Below the pieces are notes generated by a model. It did no database searches. It saw only the letters and a program-made list of their open reading frames with translations, and had not been told where the DNA came from. Shown here piece by piece: positions 15,256-24,386 of a DNA stretch of 64,000 nt (position 1 is its first letter; each line of letters opens with the position of its first letter). A program made the translations under genes and the position numbers. Source of the stretch: Bacillota bacterium (GTDB lineage: Bacteria > Bacillota > Clostridia > Oscillospirales > Ruminococcaceae); contig JAEWRN010000043.1 in assembly GCA_023460035.1 (NCBI GenBank), positions 62,001 to 126,000 on the forward strand, in the 5' to 3' direction.

Positions 15256-17019
15256 TCACTGCTTTTGCGGTGCTTTGGCGCCAAGGTGCGCCAGCACTTC
15301 GTCTTCCGGCGTAATATAGGTGGTCTCATATTTGTCGTACAGCACCATGCCGGGTTTCAAGTCGCCAGTTTTGCGGATGTTGCGCACCTCGGTATAATCC
15401 ACGGCCACCTTGCCCGCTTCGCTTTGGCTGGAATGGAACACCGCCAGCATGCCCGCTTCGCGCCTTGTTTGCAGCGGCACCGGCTGCCCTTCGGTGATGA
15501 CGACCGTGTGGCTGCCCGGCGCGTCCTTTACATGGTACCACAAATCGCGCCCGCGGGCGGTGTGCAGGGTCAGCCGGTCGTTTTGCGCGTTGTTGCGCCC
15601 CACCAGAATGGCAAACCCGTCGCTGGAGGTATACCGCAAAAAATCGGCGGGCTTTTGCTTTTTTTCACGCCGGCGGTCATTTTTCAAGTAGCCGCCCGCC
15701 TTCAGCTCGGCGCGAATCTCGGCAAGTGCCGCTTCGCCCCCCGCCTGCTGTACCTCGTACAGCACGCTGTCAAGGTAGGTGATCTCCCGCTCGCCGTCTG
15801 CCAGCAGCTTTTCCAGCATGCGGGCGGCGGTCTGTTTCTTTTTATACTCTTTAAAGTATTTTTGTGCGTTGGCAGAGGGTGAAAGCCGCACATCCAGCGG
15901 GATGGTGAGCTTGCTGCCGTCGTAATAATTGTCGACTGTCACCTGCTTTGCCCCGCGCTCGATGGCATACAGGTTTGCCTGCAACAGCTCGCCATAGATG
16001 CGCAGGTGGTCGGCGCTTTCCGCCTCCTGCTGCTCTGCCTGCCGGGCCGCCTGTTTGCGGCGCGCCCGCGCGCAGAGGTTTTGCACCGTTTTGGCAAGGT
16101 TGTGGCTTTTTTGCCGCAGCCGTTCGGCTTCGTCCTTTGCCGCGTAATACTCTTCCAGCAGGGCCCCGTACCCGCCGCAGCTTTGCAGTGTGCAGCGCGG
16201 CAGGTACTGGGTCAGCGCGGTAAAGCTGTATTCAATGGGCTTGCCGGTTTCGTCCCGCACAATAGTGGGGCTGCCGCCCGCGCGATACTCTTCCATCAAT
16301 GCCTGCGCTTCGCGCTGCAACGCCGCCTGTGCGTCCTGGGGCAGCTCTTTGGCAAAAACATGCTGCTGCCCCAGTGCGCGGTGGGCAAGCTCGCGGCAAA
16401 CAACCGGGCCAATGCCGCCGACTGCCTTTAAAACGGCGTCCGGCGCGGGGGCGTCAAACGACATCACCCGCTGCACAAACTGCTGCGGGGTAAGGTCAAA
16501 AAAGTACGGTTTTTCCTGTTTGGGGGGCAGCGTGTAAGCGAGCCCCGGCAGCAGCGGGCGCACGGCAGAAGCGTCAAAATCCACCCGCTTCAGCGCGTCG
16601 ATTACCTTATGCTGCGCGTCGTCAATCAATACCACATTGGAATACCGCCCCATCAGCTCGGCTGCCGCCGTGATGGACACGGTATCCCCCATTTCGCTGG
16701 TGCAGGTAAATTTAAAAAACACCAGCCGCTCGCCGGGGTGCGCCTGTACCGATTCCAGCTTGCCGCCGGAAAGGTATTTGCGCAGCAGCATGCAAAATGA
16801 CGGGGGGACCTGCGGGTTTTCAAAGCTCTCGCCGGTCACCCCAATACGGGCCGACCCGCTGCGGGCCGAAATTAGCAGCTTTGCGCTGCCGTTGCGGCTG
16901 CGCAGCAACAGCAACACCTCGTCGCGGGTGGGCTGAAAGATCTTATCGATGCGTGAGCCGACCAAGTTCTCATTCAGTTCTGCCGCCACAAGGGCCAGCG
17001 TTGCAGCGTCAAGCGCCAT
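15256..17019 (-). CDS. rqcH: Ribosome quality-control protein RqcH (NFACT family)
   Basis: 587 residues with the NFACT layout. The N-terminal domain starts MALDAATLALVAAELNENLV and includes GSRIDKIFQPTRDE. A coiled-coil middle follows (about 280-430), then the NFACT-R domain near residues 450-560 (YTSSDGFAILVGRNNAQNDR, WYHVKDAPGSHTVVI). Family members bind stalled 50S subunits and recruit tRNA-Ala to add C-terminal alanine tails; older names are fibronectin-binding protein FbpA. The segment aligned by eye with the Asp-Arg needed for tailing in Bacillus subtilis reads Glu-Arg (HPGERLVFF), a conservative change. Confidence 0.92.
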   Translation of the reverse strand: MALDAATLALVAAELNENLVGSRIDKIFQPTRDEVLLLLRSRNGSAKLLISARSGSARIGVTGESFENPQVPPSFCMLLRKYLSGGKLESVQAHPGERLVFFKFTCTSEMGDTVSITAAAELMGRYSNVVLIDDAQHKVIDALKRVDFDASAVRPLLPGLAYTLPPKQEKPYFFDLTPQQFVQRVMSFDAPAPDAVLKAVGGIGPVVCRELAHRALGQQHVFAKELPQDAQAALQREAQALMEEYRAGGSPTIVRDETGKPIEYSFTALTQYLPRCTLQSCGGYGALLEEYYAAKDEAERLRQKSHNLAKTVQNLCARARRKQAARQAEQQEAESADHLRIYGELLQANLYAIERGAKQVTVDNYYDGSKLTIPLDVRLSPSANAQKYFKEYKKKQTAARMLEKLLADGEREITYLDSVLYEVQQAGGEAALAEIRAELKAGGYLKNDRRREKKQKPADFLRYTSSDGFAILVGRNNAQNDRLTLHTARGRDLWYHVKDAPGSHTVVITEGQPVPLQTRREAGMLAVFHSSQSEAGKVAVDYTEVRNIRKTGDLKPGMVLYDKYETTYITPEDEVLAHLGAKAPQKQ

Positions 17020-17103
17020 ACTGCCGCCCCCTTTGCCGGTTGAATTCGTTACTATTTTGCATTCACTATCTCCATTGTTTCTTCATTGCCGCGCGCATAC
17101 CGT

Positions 17104-17850
17104 TTAACCAAGGTAGGTAAACGGGTCGCGGCAGCGCTTGCTGACCAGCACCCGCAGTTCGGGGAAACGGCGCTTCAGCTTGTCGCCCAGCACCGGCATC
17201 AGCGGGAACTCGGTGGCAAAATGCCCCGCGACAATCAGGCTGATACCCGCCGCTTTGGCGTCAATGGCTTCGTGGTGGCGGGCTTCGCCAGTCAACAGAC
17301 AGTCAGCCCCGGCCTCCAGCGCCTGCACAAAAAAGTCACCGCCGGCACCGCCCAACACCGCCAGCCGCTCTACCGGGCGGCCCGTGTCGACATACTGCAC
17401 CGGCCCGGCAAACTTTTCGCCGCATACCGCCGCCAGCTTTGGCACGGCAAGCGGGGCGCGCAGGCGGCCCACCCGCCCCATGCCGCCAAACTTTGTCACT
17501 TCACTGAGGCCGAACACCGCGGCCAAAATATCGTTGACACCGCCGTCTGCGGCATCCATATTCGTGTGCATACAAATTGCGCTGATGTTTTTTTTGACCA
17601 TGCGAAACGGCACATCGGCGCGGCGCAGGGTGCGCATGGGGTGAAAGATGACCGGGTGATGCGAGACGACCAGCTGACAGCCGGCCATCTCCGCCTCTGC
17701 CACCACCTCTTCGGTGATGTCGAGCGCCATCATGACACTGGTGATCTCGGTGCCGCAGTCGACCAGCGTACCCACGTTGTCCCACTCCTCTGCCAGTGTC
17801 TGCGGCGCCAGCTCGTCAAGAAACGCACGCACTTCTTCTACCCTTGGCAT
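17104..17850 (-). CDS. Nif3-like dinuclear metal-centre hexameric protein
   Basis: 248 residues from the ATG at 17850 (MPRVEEVRAFLDELAPQTLA). The frame stays open upstream, but that stretch overlaps trmK and has no family similarity. Metal ligands are visible as VVSHHPVIFHP, HTNMDAADGGVND, LTGEARHHE and GHFATEF, the pattern of the NIF3/DUF34 family (YqfO in Bacillus). It directly follows trmK with a 13-bp overlap, a pairing common in Firmicutes. The biochemical role of the family is still debated. Confidence 0.93.
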   Translation of the reverse strand: MPRVEEVRAFLDELAPQTLAEEWDNVGTLVDCGTEITSVMMALDITEEVVAEAEMAGCQLVVSHHPVIFHPMRTLRRADVPFRMVKKNISAICMHTNMDAADGGVNDILAAVFGLSEVTKFGGMGRVGRLRAPLAVPKLAAVCGEKFAGPVQYVDTGRPVERLAVLGGAGGDFFVQALEAGADCLLTGEARHHEAIDAKAAGISLIVAGHFATEFPLMPVLGDKLKRRFPELRVLVSKRCRDPFTYLG

Positions 17851-18530
17851 TCTTCCCGCTCCTTTTTTACCGCTTCGGCCAGCGCCTGCAACGGCCCCAG
17901 CCCCGTTTCGCCCGCAAGGCGGCGGCCCTGTAGCTCCTGCTGCAACTGGCGCTCTGCCTTTTGCAGGCAAGCCAGTGCCGCGGCGCCCCGCTGGCCCTGC
18001 AACAGCCCCAGCTGGCAAAACAATGCCGTGGGGGCCGTGCGCTGCCCGCAAAACGCCGCCTGCATTACCGTATAGCAATACCCGCCGTCCAGCACCGGCA
18101 CTTCGCGCTGCAGCACAAACCCGTTTTCGCACAGCCAGCGCCGCAGCTCTGGTGCCTGTGTCGTGGGCAGCAACACCAAATTGATTTGTTTGCTTTGCAC
18201 CCACGGGGCAGCGGCCAGAATATCGGCAATGGTGCCGCCGCCCATACCCGCAATCACGATGTCCTGCACTTCGCCCGGTCGCACAACCGAAAGCCCGTCG
18301 CCCAGCCGGCAGCTGACCTGTTGCGCTACGCCGTGCAGCTGGGCAAGCGCCTGCGCCTTTTGCAGCGGGCCCGGACGCAGGTCGGCCGCAATAACAAACG
18401 GGCAGCGGCCACTCTGCACAAGGTGCACCGCCAGCCGGCCGTGGTCGCAGCCAATGTCTGCTGCGCTGCTGCCGGGGCGTACCAGAGAGGCCGCTGCCGA
18501 AAGACGCACGCCGGGTTGCGGCGGGCGCAT
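17838..18530 (-). CDS. trmK: tRNA (adenine-22-N1)-methyltransferase
   Basis: 230 residues from the ATG at 18530 (MRPPQPGVRLSAAASLV). The SAM-binding site is visible as AADIGCDHGRLAVHL and the family motif as VIAGMGGGTIADIL. TrmK methylates A22 of certain tRNAs. The start follows the DUF1858 gene stop by one base, and the end overlaps the Nif3-like gene, so these are probably co-transcribed. Confidence 0.92.
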   Translation of the reverse strand: MRPPQPGVRLSAAASLVRPGSSAADIGCDHGRLAVHLVQSGRCPFVIAADLRPGPLQKAQALAQLHGVAQQVSCRLGDGLSVVRPGEVQDIVIAGMGGGTIADILAAAPWVQSKQINLVLLPTTQAPELRRWLCENGFVLQREVPVLDGGYCYTVMQAAFCGQRTAPTALFCQLGLLQGQRGAAALACLQKAERQLQQELQGRRLAGETGLGPLQALAEAVKKEREECQG

Positions 18531-18531
18531 G

Positions 18532-18729
18532 TTACGCTTCGATGGCATTGTTGAGTGCAGTGACCAGCTCGTCCACTTCAACGCCGTGTACATAGCAGGC
18601 CTGCTCGATTGTCTCCCCGCGGGAGGAAGGGCAGCCCAGGCAATGCATGCCAATGTCTAAAAACAGCGGTGCTGTCTGGGGTGCTGTATCAAGAATATCG
18701 CCAATAATGGTGTCTTTTGTAATGCTCAT
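18532..18729 (-). CDS. Small DUF1858-domain protein
   Basis: 65 residues from the ATG at 18729 (MSITKDTIIGDILDTAPQTA), preceded by AGAGGG. The MHCLGCPSSRGETIEQAC segment with Cys-X2-Cys is typical of DUF1858, a small helical domain seen alone or fused to redox or cupin domains. The function is not known. It is the upstream neighbour of trmK. Confidence 0.85.
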   Translation of the reverse strand: MSITKDTIIGDILDTAPQTAPLFLDIGMHCLGCPSSRGETIEQACYVHGVEVDELVTALNNAIEA

Positions 18730-18845
18730 TCTAAAACCCTCTTTTTCTGTGGCCCGCACGGTTGCAGGCCGCTGAGATTTTGCCGCAGCTTTATCATACC
18801 CCAAAACCACCCTGTTTTGCAACACCCCATGTGCCGGCAGCCGCT

Positions 18846-19949
18846 TTATTTCAAGCTAAAGGTCAGCAGCACCGGGTTGTGGTCGCTGTAGGCAAAGCCC
18901 GCGTCGATGTTTTTTGCGCTGGCCTGCACGTTGTCACTGACAATAAACCCGTCAATCACCACCGTGTAATTGACCCCCGGCGTATACGGCATGTCGGTGC
19001 TGCGGCAGGTGGCGACCTCGGTCAGGTTATCTGCCCGCACCACCGAAAAGCCCTGAGGCAGGTCGCTGTCGTCAAACGCGAATACCCAAGGCGGCACCTG
19101 CTGTTCGCTGGGGAATGCTTCAATGGTGCCGCACAGCGCGTGGTTAAAGTCGCCGCCTACAACCACCCAGTTGCCTTTGGCGCGCTCTTCGCTCATCACT
19201 TCGCCCAATAATTTTAACTGCGCGGCGCGGATGGTGCCCCCCTCGTCGTAAGCCGACATATGGCTGTTGATGAGTACCAGCTCCCCGCCGCCCTGCACCG
19301 GCAGACGCTGCACCGAAAAGCAGCGGTCAAGGTCAAAAAATTTGGTGGGGAAGCTTTCGTCCACCGGGTAGCTGCGGCGCGTTGCCTGCGCGATGTCATA
19401 CCTCGAAAGGGTCAGCAGGCCCGCCTGCACGCTGCCGTGCATCTCGTTTAGCGGGTAAGCAAGGTATGCCGAGTGAAAGTTTGAGGCAAACACCGACCCA
19501 TAGCCCGCAAAGGCCGCTTGCACCAGCTCGCTTTGGTTGATGTGAAAACTGCGGGTCGCATCGGTATCCACCTCCTGCAACAGGCAGAAATCCGGCGAAA
19601 GGCCTTGCAGCGTGCTGATGGCCCCCGCGGTGTCATCTTCGACAATCTGCTTGCTTTGCGCGCGGGCGTGTACGCCCTGTACCGGCGTGCCGTCCTTCAT
19701 CGTACCGGTGTCCATAAAGAACGAAAACTCCGGGTTGTAGGCGCCAAACCCAATGTTGTAGGTTGCGGCGGTGTAGTTTTGCCCTAGTTGCAGCTGCGCC
19801 GCCTGCCCGTTTTGCACCGTCAACGCCTGCCCATCCGGGATGCGGCTGTATTGCAGCACCATATAAAGCACATAGCCGCCCACTACCAAAACGACCGCCA
19901 GCACCAATGCCAGCACCACCCATAAAATACGCTTTACCACACGTCCCAT
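18846..19949 (-). CDS. Membrane-anchored endonuclease/exonuclease/phosphatase-fold protein
   Basis: 367 residues from the ATG at 19949, after an AAGAGG site. A single membrane anchor occupies residues 7-33 (ILWVVLALVLAVVLVVGG), placing the catalytic domain outside. The DNase I/sphingomyelinase-type motifs are present: ATYNIGFG, LLQEVD, INSHMSAYDEGG, VVVGGDFNHALCG and the terminal FAYSDHNPVLLTF with its Asp-His pair. Substrate is unknown; family members cleave phosphodiesters in nucleic acids, phosphoinositides or sphingomyelin. The longer frame upstream of 19949 has no support. Confidence 0.85.
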   Translation of the reverse strand: MGRVVKRILWVVLALVLAVVLVVGGYVLYMVLQYSRIPDGQALTVQNGQAAQLQLGQNYTAATYNIGFGAYNPEFSFFMDTGTMKDGTPVQGVHARAQSKQIVEDDTAGAISTLQGLSPDFCLLQEVDTDATRSFHINQSELVQAAFAGYGSVFASNFHSAYLAYPLNEMHGSVQAGLLTLSRYDIAQATRRSYPVDESFPTKFFDLDRCFSVQRLPVQGGGELVLINSHMSAYDEGGTIRAAQLKLLGEVMSEERAKGNWVVVGGDFNHALCGTIEAFPSEQQVPPWVFAFDDSDLPQGFSVVRADNLTEVATCRSTDMPYTPGVNYTVVIDGFIVSDNVQASAKNIDAGFAYSDHNPVLLTFSLK

Positions 19950-20133
19950 ACCGGCCTCTTTTCCCCCACAGACACAAACGGAGAGACCCGCATGGGCCTC
20001 TCCGCTCTCTTTCTCCTGCGGGTAGCATTCTGTGTCCGTATGATACCACACAAACTCGCCACCCGGCAACAATTCCCGGTTTTTTTGTCGTTTTGCCGGT
20101 TTTACCCGTTGCAATGCAGCAGGCTGTACAAAG

Positions 20134-21195
20134 CTAATTGTCTGACGAGGAGGACGGCGCGACCGTCTCCTGCTGCTGGTCGGTCAAAAAGTTGTTCAGC
20201 TGCTCTGCCGTCGCCGCAAAATCGCAGCCGATTACGGTGCGGCCGTCGTCCAGCTGAATGCCCCAGGAATTTTCTTTTTCCGGCACCGTCATCTGCCCGG
20301 CCGAGCTGTGCAGCAGCGCCGGCATTTTAAAGGCCAGCTGCCAAAGCTCGCCGTTTGTGAGGTTGGTTTCCAGCATCGGCAGCAGCTTGTCTGCGATCAG
20401 GTTGATCTTGGCCGGGCTTAGTGTCGCAATCTGGTTTGCCGCGGCCTGCATGATCTTGCGCTGGCGCTCGACCCGGTTCCAGTCGCTGTCTAAGTGGCGC
20501 ATGCGGGCATATACCAACGCGGTCGGGCCATCCAGCACCGCCGGGCCCTCCTGCCATTTGTCTTCGCCCGCAATCTGGTTCATGTAGTCGGCTTCCGCCT
20601 CGGTCATATCCACCTTTACACCGCCAATGTCGGTGACGCCGGTTTCAAAAATTGTAAAGTTGATGCGCACATATTTGCTGACATCCACTTTATAATAATC
20701 CCGTATTGTTTTCATCAGCAGGTCCGGCCCGCCGTAGGCAAACGTGTGGGTCAGCCAGTCGTCGCCGTGGTCGGGGATCGACACCCCGACACCGCGCTCA
20801 AACGAGGCAAGCTTCCAGGTGTTCGTCCTGCTGTTGATTGACAGCAGCATGATGCTGTCTGCGCGGGCAGAAGTTGAAATGTCGTCGCTGCGCTCGTCCG
20901 AGCCGATCAGCAGAATATTGGTGATGTCTGAATTGACATTGACGTCACCATCCGGCGGGGTGATATTGCCGCCGTTTTTCATAATGTCGATGTCGTCGAG
21001 GTTCAGGTGTTCAAAGGACAGCTCCTCTTCGCCCGGGGTGAGGCTGGAGGTGCCGTAGCTGGCCGAGCGGTTCAGCAAGCTGAATTTGCCGTTGATAAAC
21101 AGCACCGCCGCAAGCACAAGCACCAGTAAAACCCCTATTACAATGCCGGTAATCAGCAGAGCCTTTTTCTTCCCATTTGGTTTTGAAGGTTCCAT
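20134..21195 (-). CDS. LCP-family (LytR-CpsA-Psr) cell-wall glycopolymer ligase
   Basis: 353 residues with a short basic cytoplasmic N-terminus, one membrane segment (residues 12-33, ALLITGIVIGVLLVLVLAAV) and an extracellular LCP domain (about 88-310). Recognisable blocks are NILLIGSDERSDD, ARADSIMLLSINSRTNTWKL, HTFAYGGPDLLMKTI and ALVYARMRHLDSDWNRVERQ. LCP enzymes attach undecaprenyl-phosphate-linked glycopolymers to peptidoglycan. The usual Arg-Asp pair after the second block reads FERGVGVSIP here, with Gly in place of Asp. It could act on the glycan made by the 25-38 kb locus; that link is inference. Confidence 0.9.
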   Translation of the reverse strand: MEPSKPNGKKKALLITGIVIGVLLVLVLAAVLFINGKFSLLNRSASYGTSSLTPGEEELSFEHLNLDDIDIMKNGGNITPPDGDVNVNSDITNILLIGSDERSDDISTSARADSIMLLSINSRTNTWKLASFERGVGVSIPDHGDDWLTHTFAYGGPDLLMKTIRDYYKVDVSKYVRINFTIFETGVTDIGGVKVDMTEAEADYMNQIAGEDKWQEGPAVLDGPTALVYARMRHLDSDWNRVERQRKIMQAAANQIATLSPAKINLIADKLLPMLETNLTNGELWQLAFKMPALLHSSAGQMTVPEKENSWGIQLDDGRTVIGCDFAATAEQLNNFLTDQQQETVAPSSSSDN

Positions 21196-21324
21196 AATCG
21201 GCCTCCCTTCTAGTTGGCAGCTTATTGTAATCTTGCTTTGTTAAAGTTTCGTGAAAATTTGGCTGTTTTGAGGTTACAATTCACAAAAAAGTTTCTTTTT
21301 TGTTGCATTGTCAACAAATTCCAG

Positions 21325-21360
21325 CGGAAAAAGCAACCGGCCCGCAAAGGGGCCGGCCTG
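21325..21360 (-). terminator. Intrinsic terminator after rodA
   Basis: On the minus strand CCGGCCC-CTTTGC-GGGCCGG is followed by TTGCTTTTT, just past the rodA stop and before the LCP gene, so the two are probably separate units. Confidence 0.75.
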
Positions 21361-21378
21361 CTATTCAAAAAAGGCTTT

Positions 21379-22506
21379 TTATACGTCAAACAAGTTTCGC
21401 TTATTGTGCCGGTACACCGACAGTGCAAGCCCCATACACAGGTACAGCATCAGCACCGAAGTGCCCCCCGCCGTGAGGAACGGCAGCGTGATGCCAATGA
21501 CCGGCAGCAAAGACAGGTTCATGCCGATGTTGATAATGGTCTGCCACGCAATAACCGCAGAGATACCGACACAAATCAGCGCGCCCTGCCTGTCCTGACT
21601 GCGAAACGCGGTGGCGACCAGCTTTGCGGTGATGCCAAACAGCAGCATCATCACCAGCAGGCTGCCCAGTATGCCCAGTGATTCTGAAATGTACGAAAAA
21701 ATAAAGTCATTTTCCGCCAGCGGCACCGGGTGGTGTTCCCCCGCAAAAAAACCGCGCCCGGTGATCTGCCCCGCACCGATGGAGATGCGCGCCTGGTTTT
21801 GCTGCCACATGATTTTCGTGTTATTGTCCGGGTCCAGCAGGGCATAAAGCCGCTGTTTCTGGTAGTCTTTCATCACGCCAAACCACAGCAGCGGCACCGC
21901 GACGATGGCAAGGCCTACCCCGGCATACACATATTTGCGCGACAGCCCCGCCACAAACAGCATCGACAGGCCAATCATTAAAAAAATCAGCGCCGTACCG
22001 TCGTCGCCCTGTATGTGGATCAGCAGCAGCGGCGCCGCCAGATGCGCAAACAGGGCCAGCATGGTGGGCGGCTCTTCCATCTTGTCCTTTACGCTGTCAA
22101 GATGCAGCGCAAAGGTTAAAATAAAGCTAATTTTTGCAATTTCAGTCGGTTGCAGCGAAAGGCCCAGCGGCAAAGAGATCCACGATTTATTATCGGTACC
22201 GCTGGGGGCATATCCAATAACAAAGGTCAGCAGCACCATGCCCCATGACACTGCAGCGTGAAACGGCCAGGTTGCGGCAATGGAATGGTAATCAATGGTT
22301 GAAATGATAATCGCACAAACAAGCCCCATCAGCGCGGCAGCCGCCTGCACAATAGGCTGGCGGTAGTTGCTGAACAGGCTGTTTTGTGCGCTGGAATCAT
22401 AGTAGCTGATCGAGGTGAGCGCCAGCACAGACAACGCACTGCAGGCAAGGCAAAGCAGAATCAAAAATTTGTCGGTCGAGCGTATATACTCTCTGATTGC
22501 TTTCAA
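21379..22506 (-). CDS. rodA: SEDS-family peptidoglycan glycosyltransferase RodA/FtsW-like
   Basis: About 375 residues and roughly ten membrane segments. Family blocks include PLGLSLQPTEIAKISFILTF, HIQGDDGTALIFLMIGLSMLF and the C-terminal LPVIGITLPFLTAGGTSVL. SEDS proteins polymerise lipid II into glycan strands; the ending resembles RodA of the elongation machinery. The frame stays open to an ATG at 22632, but an extended -10 promoter element lies inside that stretch. I therefore prefer the TTG at 22506 (MKAIREYIRSTDKF), ten bases after CGGAG; a GTG at 22515 is the alternative. Confidence 0.88.
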   Translation of the reverse strand: MKAIREYIRSTDKFLILLCLACSALSVLALTSISYYDSSAQNSLFSNYRQPIVQAAAALMGLVCAIIISTIDYHSIAATWPFHAAVSWGMVLLTFVIGYAPSGTDNKSWISLPLGLSLQPTEIAKISFILTFALHLDSVKDKMEEPPTMLALFAHLAAPLLLIHIQGDDGTALIFLMIGLSMLFVAGLSRKYVYAGVGLAIVAVPLLWFGVMKDYQKQRLYALLDPDNNTKIMWQQNQARISIGAGQITGRGFFAGEHHPVPLAENDFIFSYISESLGILGSLLVMMLLFGITAKLVATAFRSQDRQGALICVGISAVIAWQTIINIGMNLSLLPVIGITLPFLTAGGTSVLMLYLCMGLALSVYRHNKRNLFDV

Positions 22507-22572
22507 CTCGGGCACGCTCCGTTTCTGTAAAATGGCGCCGCCGCAAACTGCCGCACCGTTTATCTGGTTGTA

Positions 22573-22581
22573 AGTATAACA
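22573..22581 (-). promoter_or_regulatory. Extended -10 promoter element of rodA
   Basis: TGTTATACT on the minus strand fits an extended -10 (TGnTATAMT-like); no good -35 is visible. It lies about 65 bp before the chosen rodA start. Confidence 0.45.
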
Positions 22582-22661
22582 CAAAAACGACGCACCGTTT
22601 TTATTTCTTACAAAATTTAATCGTTTTCTCACAGGTACCCGGCCTTTTGTGCCGGGGGCAT

Positions 22662-22689
22662 TTTACTCAAAAACAAAATGTGGTATACT
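22662..22689 (+). promoter_or_regulatory. Probable promoter of tsaE-tsaB-rpiB
   Basis: TTTACT, 16 bases and TATACT on the plus strand, about 35 bp upstream of the tsaE start. A CCCGGC...GCCGGG hairpin lies just upstream at 22638-22656. Confidence 0.5.
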
Positions 22690-22724
22690 TTGAAAAGAAT
22701 TTTTGCAATAAAGGGGGCCACACC

Positions 22725-23150
22725 GTGGGCGTTTACCACACACACAGCAGGCAGGAAACCGAGGAGCTGGGCAGCCGCCTTGCCGCAGAGCTGCACGGCG
22801 GGGGCCTTGTGGCATTTCGCGGCGGGCTTGGCGCGGGCAAAACCGCCTTTTGTGCCGGCATTGCGCGCGGCCTTGGCTGCACCGACCCGGTAAGCAGCCC
22901 CACCTTTGCCATTGTCAATGTTTACCGCGGGCCGGTGACCTTTGCCCATTTTGATATGTACCGCATCCACAGCGAAGAAGACCTTTACGCCTGCTCGTTT
23001 TACGACTATCTGGATGAGGGTGCGGCGGTGGCAGTGGAATGGAGTGAAAACATCACCGACTTTTTAGAGCCGCCTTATATCCTGGTTGAAATTGAACCAC
23101 TGGTAGGCGACGAGCGCAAAATCACCATAACGGGGGCGAACAATCTTTGA
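22725..23150 (+). CDS. tsaE: tRNA threonylcarbamoyladenosine biosynthesis ATPase TsaE
   Basis: 141 residues from a GTG at 22725 behind AAGGGGG. The Walker A loop FRGGLGAGKTAFCAGIARGLG and the motif SPTFAIVNVY identify TsaE, the ATPase that drives turnover of the t6A synthase TsaB-TsaD. The Asp-Tyr segment LYACSFYDYLDEGAAVAVEW matches the family C-terminus. The frame stays open upstream across the promoter region, which is not coding. It overlaps tsaB by three bases. Confidence 0.93.
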   Translation: MGVYHTHSRQETEELGSRLAAELHGGGLVAFRGGLGAGKTAFCAGIARGLGCTDPVSSPTFAIVNVYRGPVTFAHFDMYRIHSEEDLYACSFYDYLDEGAAVAVEWSENITDFLEPPYILVEIEPLVGDERKITITGANNL

Positions 23151-23860
23151 TCACTTTGGCAGTTGATTCTTCCGGCAAGGCGGCGGGCGTGGCGCTGCTG
23201 CGCGACGATGCTTTGCTGTATGAAGCTTATTTGAATAACGGCCTGACCCACAGCGAAACGCTGCTGCCCATGGTCGCTTCTGCATTGCAGGCGGCAGGGG
23301 TAACAATGCAGGATATTGGCCTTTTGGGCGTGGGGGCCGGGCCCGGCAGCTTTACCGGGCTGCGCATCGGCATGGCGCTCGTCAAAGGTCTGGCATTGCC
23401 CGGCAATTTGCCCTGTGTGGGCGTATCGTCACTGGAGGGGCTTGCCGCCGGTATTTTTGTGCCGCAGGGCAGTTGCATCGTTGCCGCAGAGGACGCGCGC
23501 CGCGGCGAAGTATATGCCGCGGCCTTTGTGCGCGGGCAAGACGGCTTAGTGCGCCTTTGCGACGACACCGCCACCCGGCCAGAGGCCCTTGCGCCACTGC
23601 TGTTAGAGCAGAAAAAAACCACATTTTTAGTTGGTGACGGCGCCGAGGTATGTTATAATAATTTGAAAACATTTTTGCCGCTAGAGGTCGTGCCGCCCAC
23701 ATGGCGCCTTGGCCGCGCGGCAGGCGTGGCCCTTTGTGCCTTTGCGGCTTGGCAGCGCGGCGAAGCCACCGATGCCGCACAGCTGCAGCCGGCTTACCAT
23801 CGGCTAAGCCAGGCACAGCGCCAGCGCCAGGAAAAACTGAAGGAGAGTGAAAACCAATGA
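23147..23860 (+). CDS. tsaB: tRNA threonylcarbamoyladenosine biosynthesis protein TsaB
   Basis: 237 residues from a TTG that overlaps the tsaE stop (TTGA), after a GGGGG site. The start MITLAVDSSGKAAGVALLRD and the ASKHA-type GVGAGPGSFTGLRIGMALVKG are diagnostic. TsaB is the scaffold partner of the t6A enzyme TsaD. In many Firmicutes rimI and tsaD follow, but here rpiB does, with a four-base overlap. Confidence 0.94.
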   Translation: MITLAVDSSGKAAGVALLRDDALLYEAYLNNGLTHSETLLPMVASALQAAGVTMQDIGLLGVGAGPGSFTGLRIGMALVKGLALPGNLPCVGVSSLEGLAAGIFVPQGSCIVAAEDARRGEVYAAAFVRGQDGLVRLCDDTATRPEALAPLLLEQKKTTFLVGDGAEVCYNNLKTFLPLEVVPPTWRLGRAAGVALCAFAAWQRGEATDAAQLQPAYHRLSQAQRQRQEKLKESENQ

Positions 23861-24297
23861 TTGCACTTGGAGCAGACCATGGCGGGTTTGAGCTGAAAGA
23901 GGCGGTAAAGGCCCACCTTGACAGCGTTGGCGTCGCCTACCGAGATTTTGGCTGTTTTTCTACGGAGAGTGTCGATTACCCCGACATGGCCGCACCGCCC
24001 TGCCGGGCAGTCGTGGCCGGTGAATGCGACAAGGCGCTGCTGTTTTGCGGCACCGGTGTCGGCATCAGCATTGCGGCAAACAAAATCCACGGCATTCGCG
24101 CCTGCTGCTGCAGCGATGTGTTCAGTGCCAAATACACCCGGCTGCACAACGACGCCAACGCCCTTTGCCTTGGCGGGCGGGTTGTCGGCGCAGGCCTTGC
24201 CATTGAGCTGGTCGACGTCTTTTTGAATACCGCCTTTGAGGGGGGCCGCCACGCGACCCGCGTCGCGAAGATCACCGCGCTCGAAGACGAGAGATAA
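23857..24297 (+). CDS. rpiB: Ribose-5-phosphate isomerase B
   Basis: 146 residues: MIALGADHGGFELKEAVKAH, the active-site LLFCGTGVGISIAANKI with the catalytic Cys, and DANALCLGGRVVG. It interconverts ribose-5-phosphate and ribulose-5-phosphate; some homologues act on allose-6-phosphate. It overlaps tsaB by four bases, so it is in the same unit. Family RpiB/LacAB. Confidence 0.94.
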   Translation: MIALGADHGGFELKEAVKAHLDSVGVAYRDFGCFSTESVDYPDMAAPPCRAVVAGECDKALLFCGTGVGISIAANKIHGIRACCCSDVFSAKYTRLHNDANALCLGGRVVGAGLAIELVDVFLNTAFEGGRHATRVAKITALEDER

Positions 24298-24386
24298 GGT
24301 CGTTTTTCCGCTCTGCTGCGCCCGGCGGCCATGGCAGAGCGGTTGCTTTGCAGACACCCCAAACCGCCGGAGAATGGAGAGACAAC

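Noticed and set aside
17851..18204. N-terminal extension of the Nif3-like protein to 366 residues
   Set aside because: The extra 118 residues are read out of frame over trmK and have low-complexity Ala/Gly/Arg composition; the protein family starts at the ATG at 17850.
22507..22632. Longer rodA start at ATG 22632
   Set aside because: The extra stretch includes a probable promoter element and is not similar to the family N-terminus.
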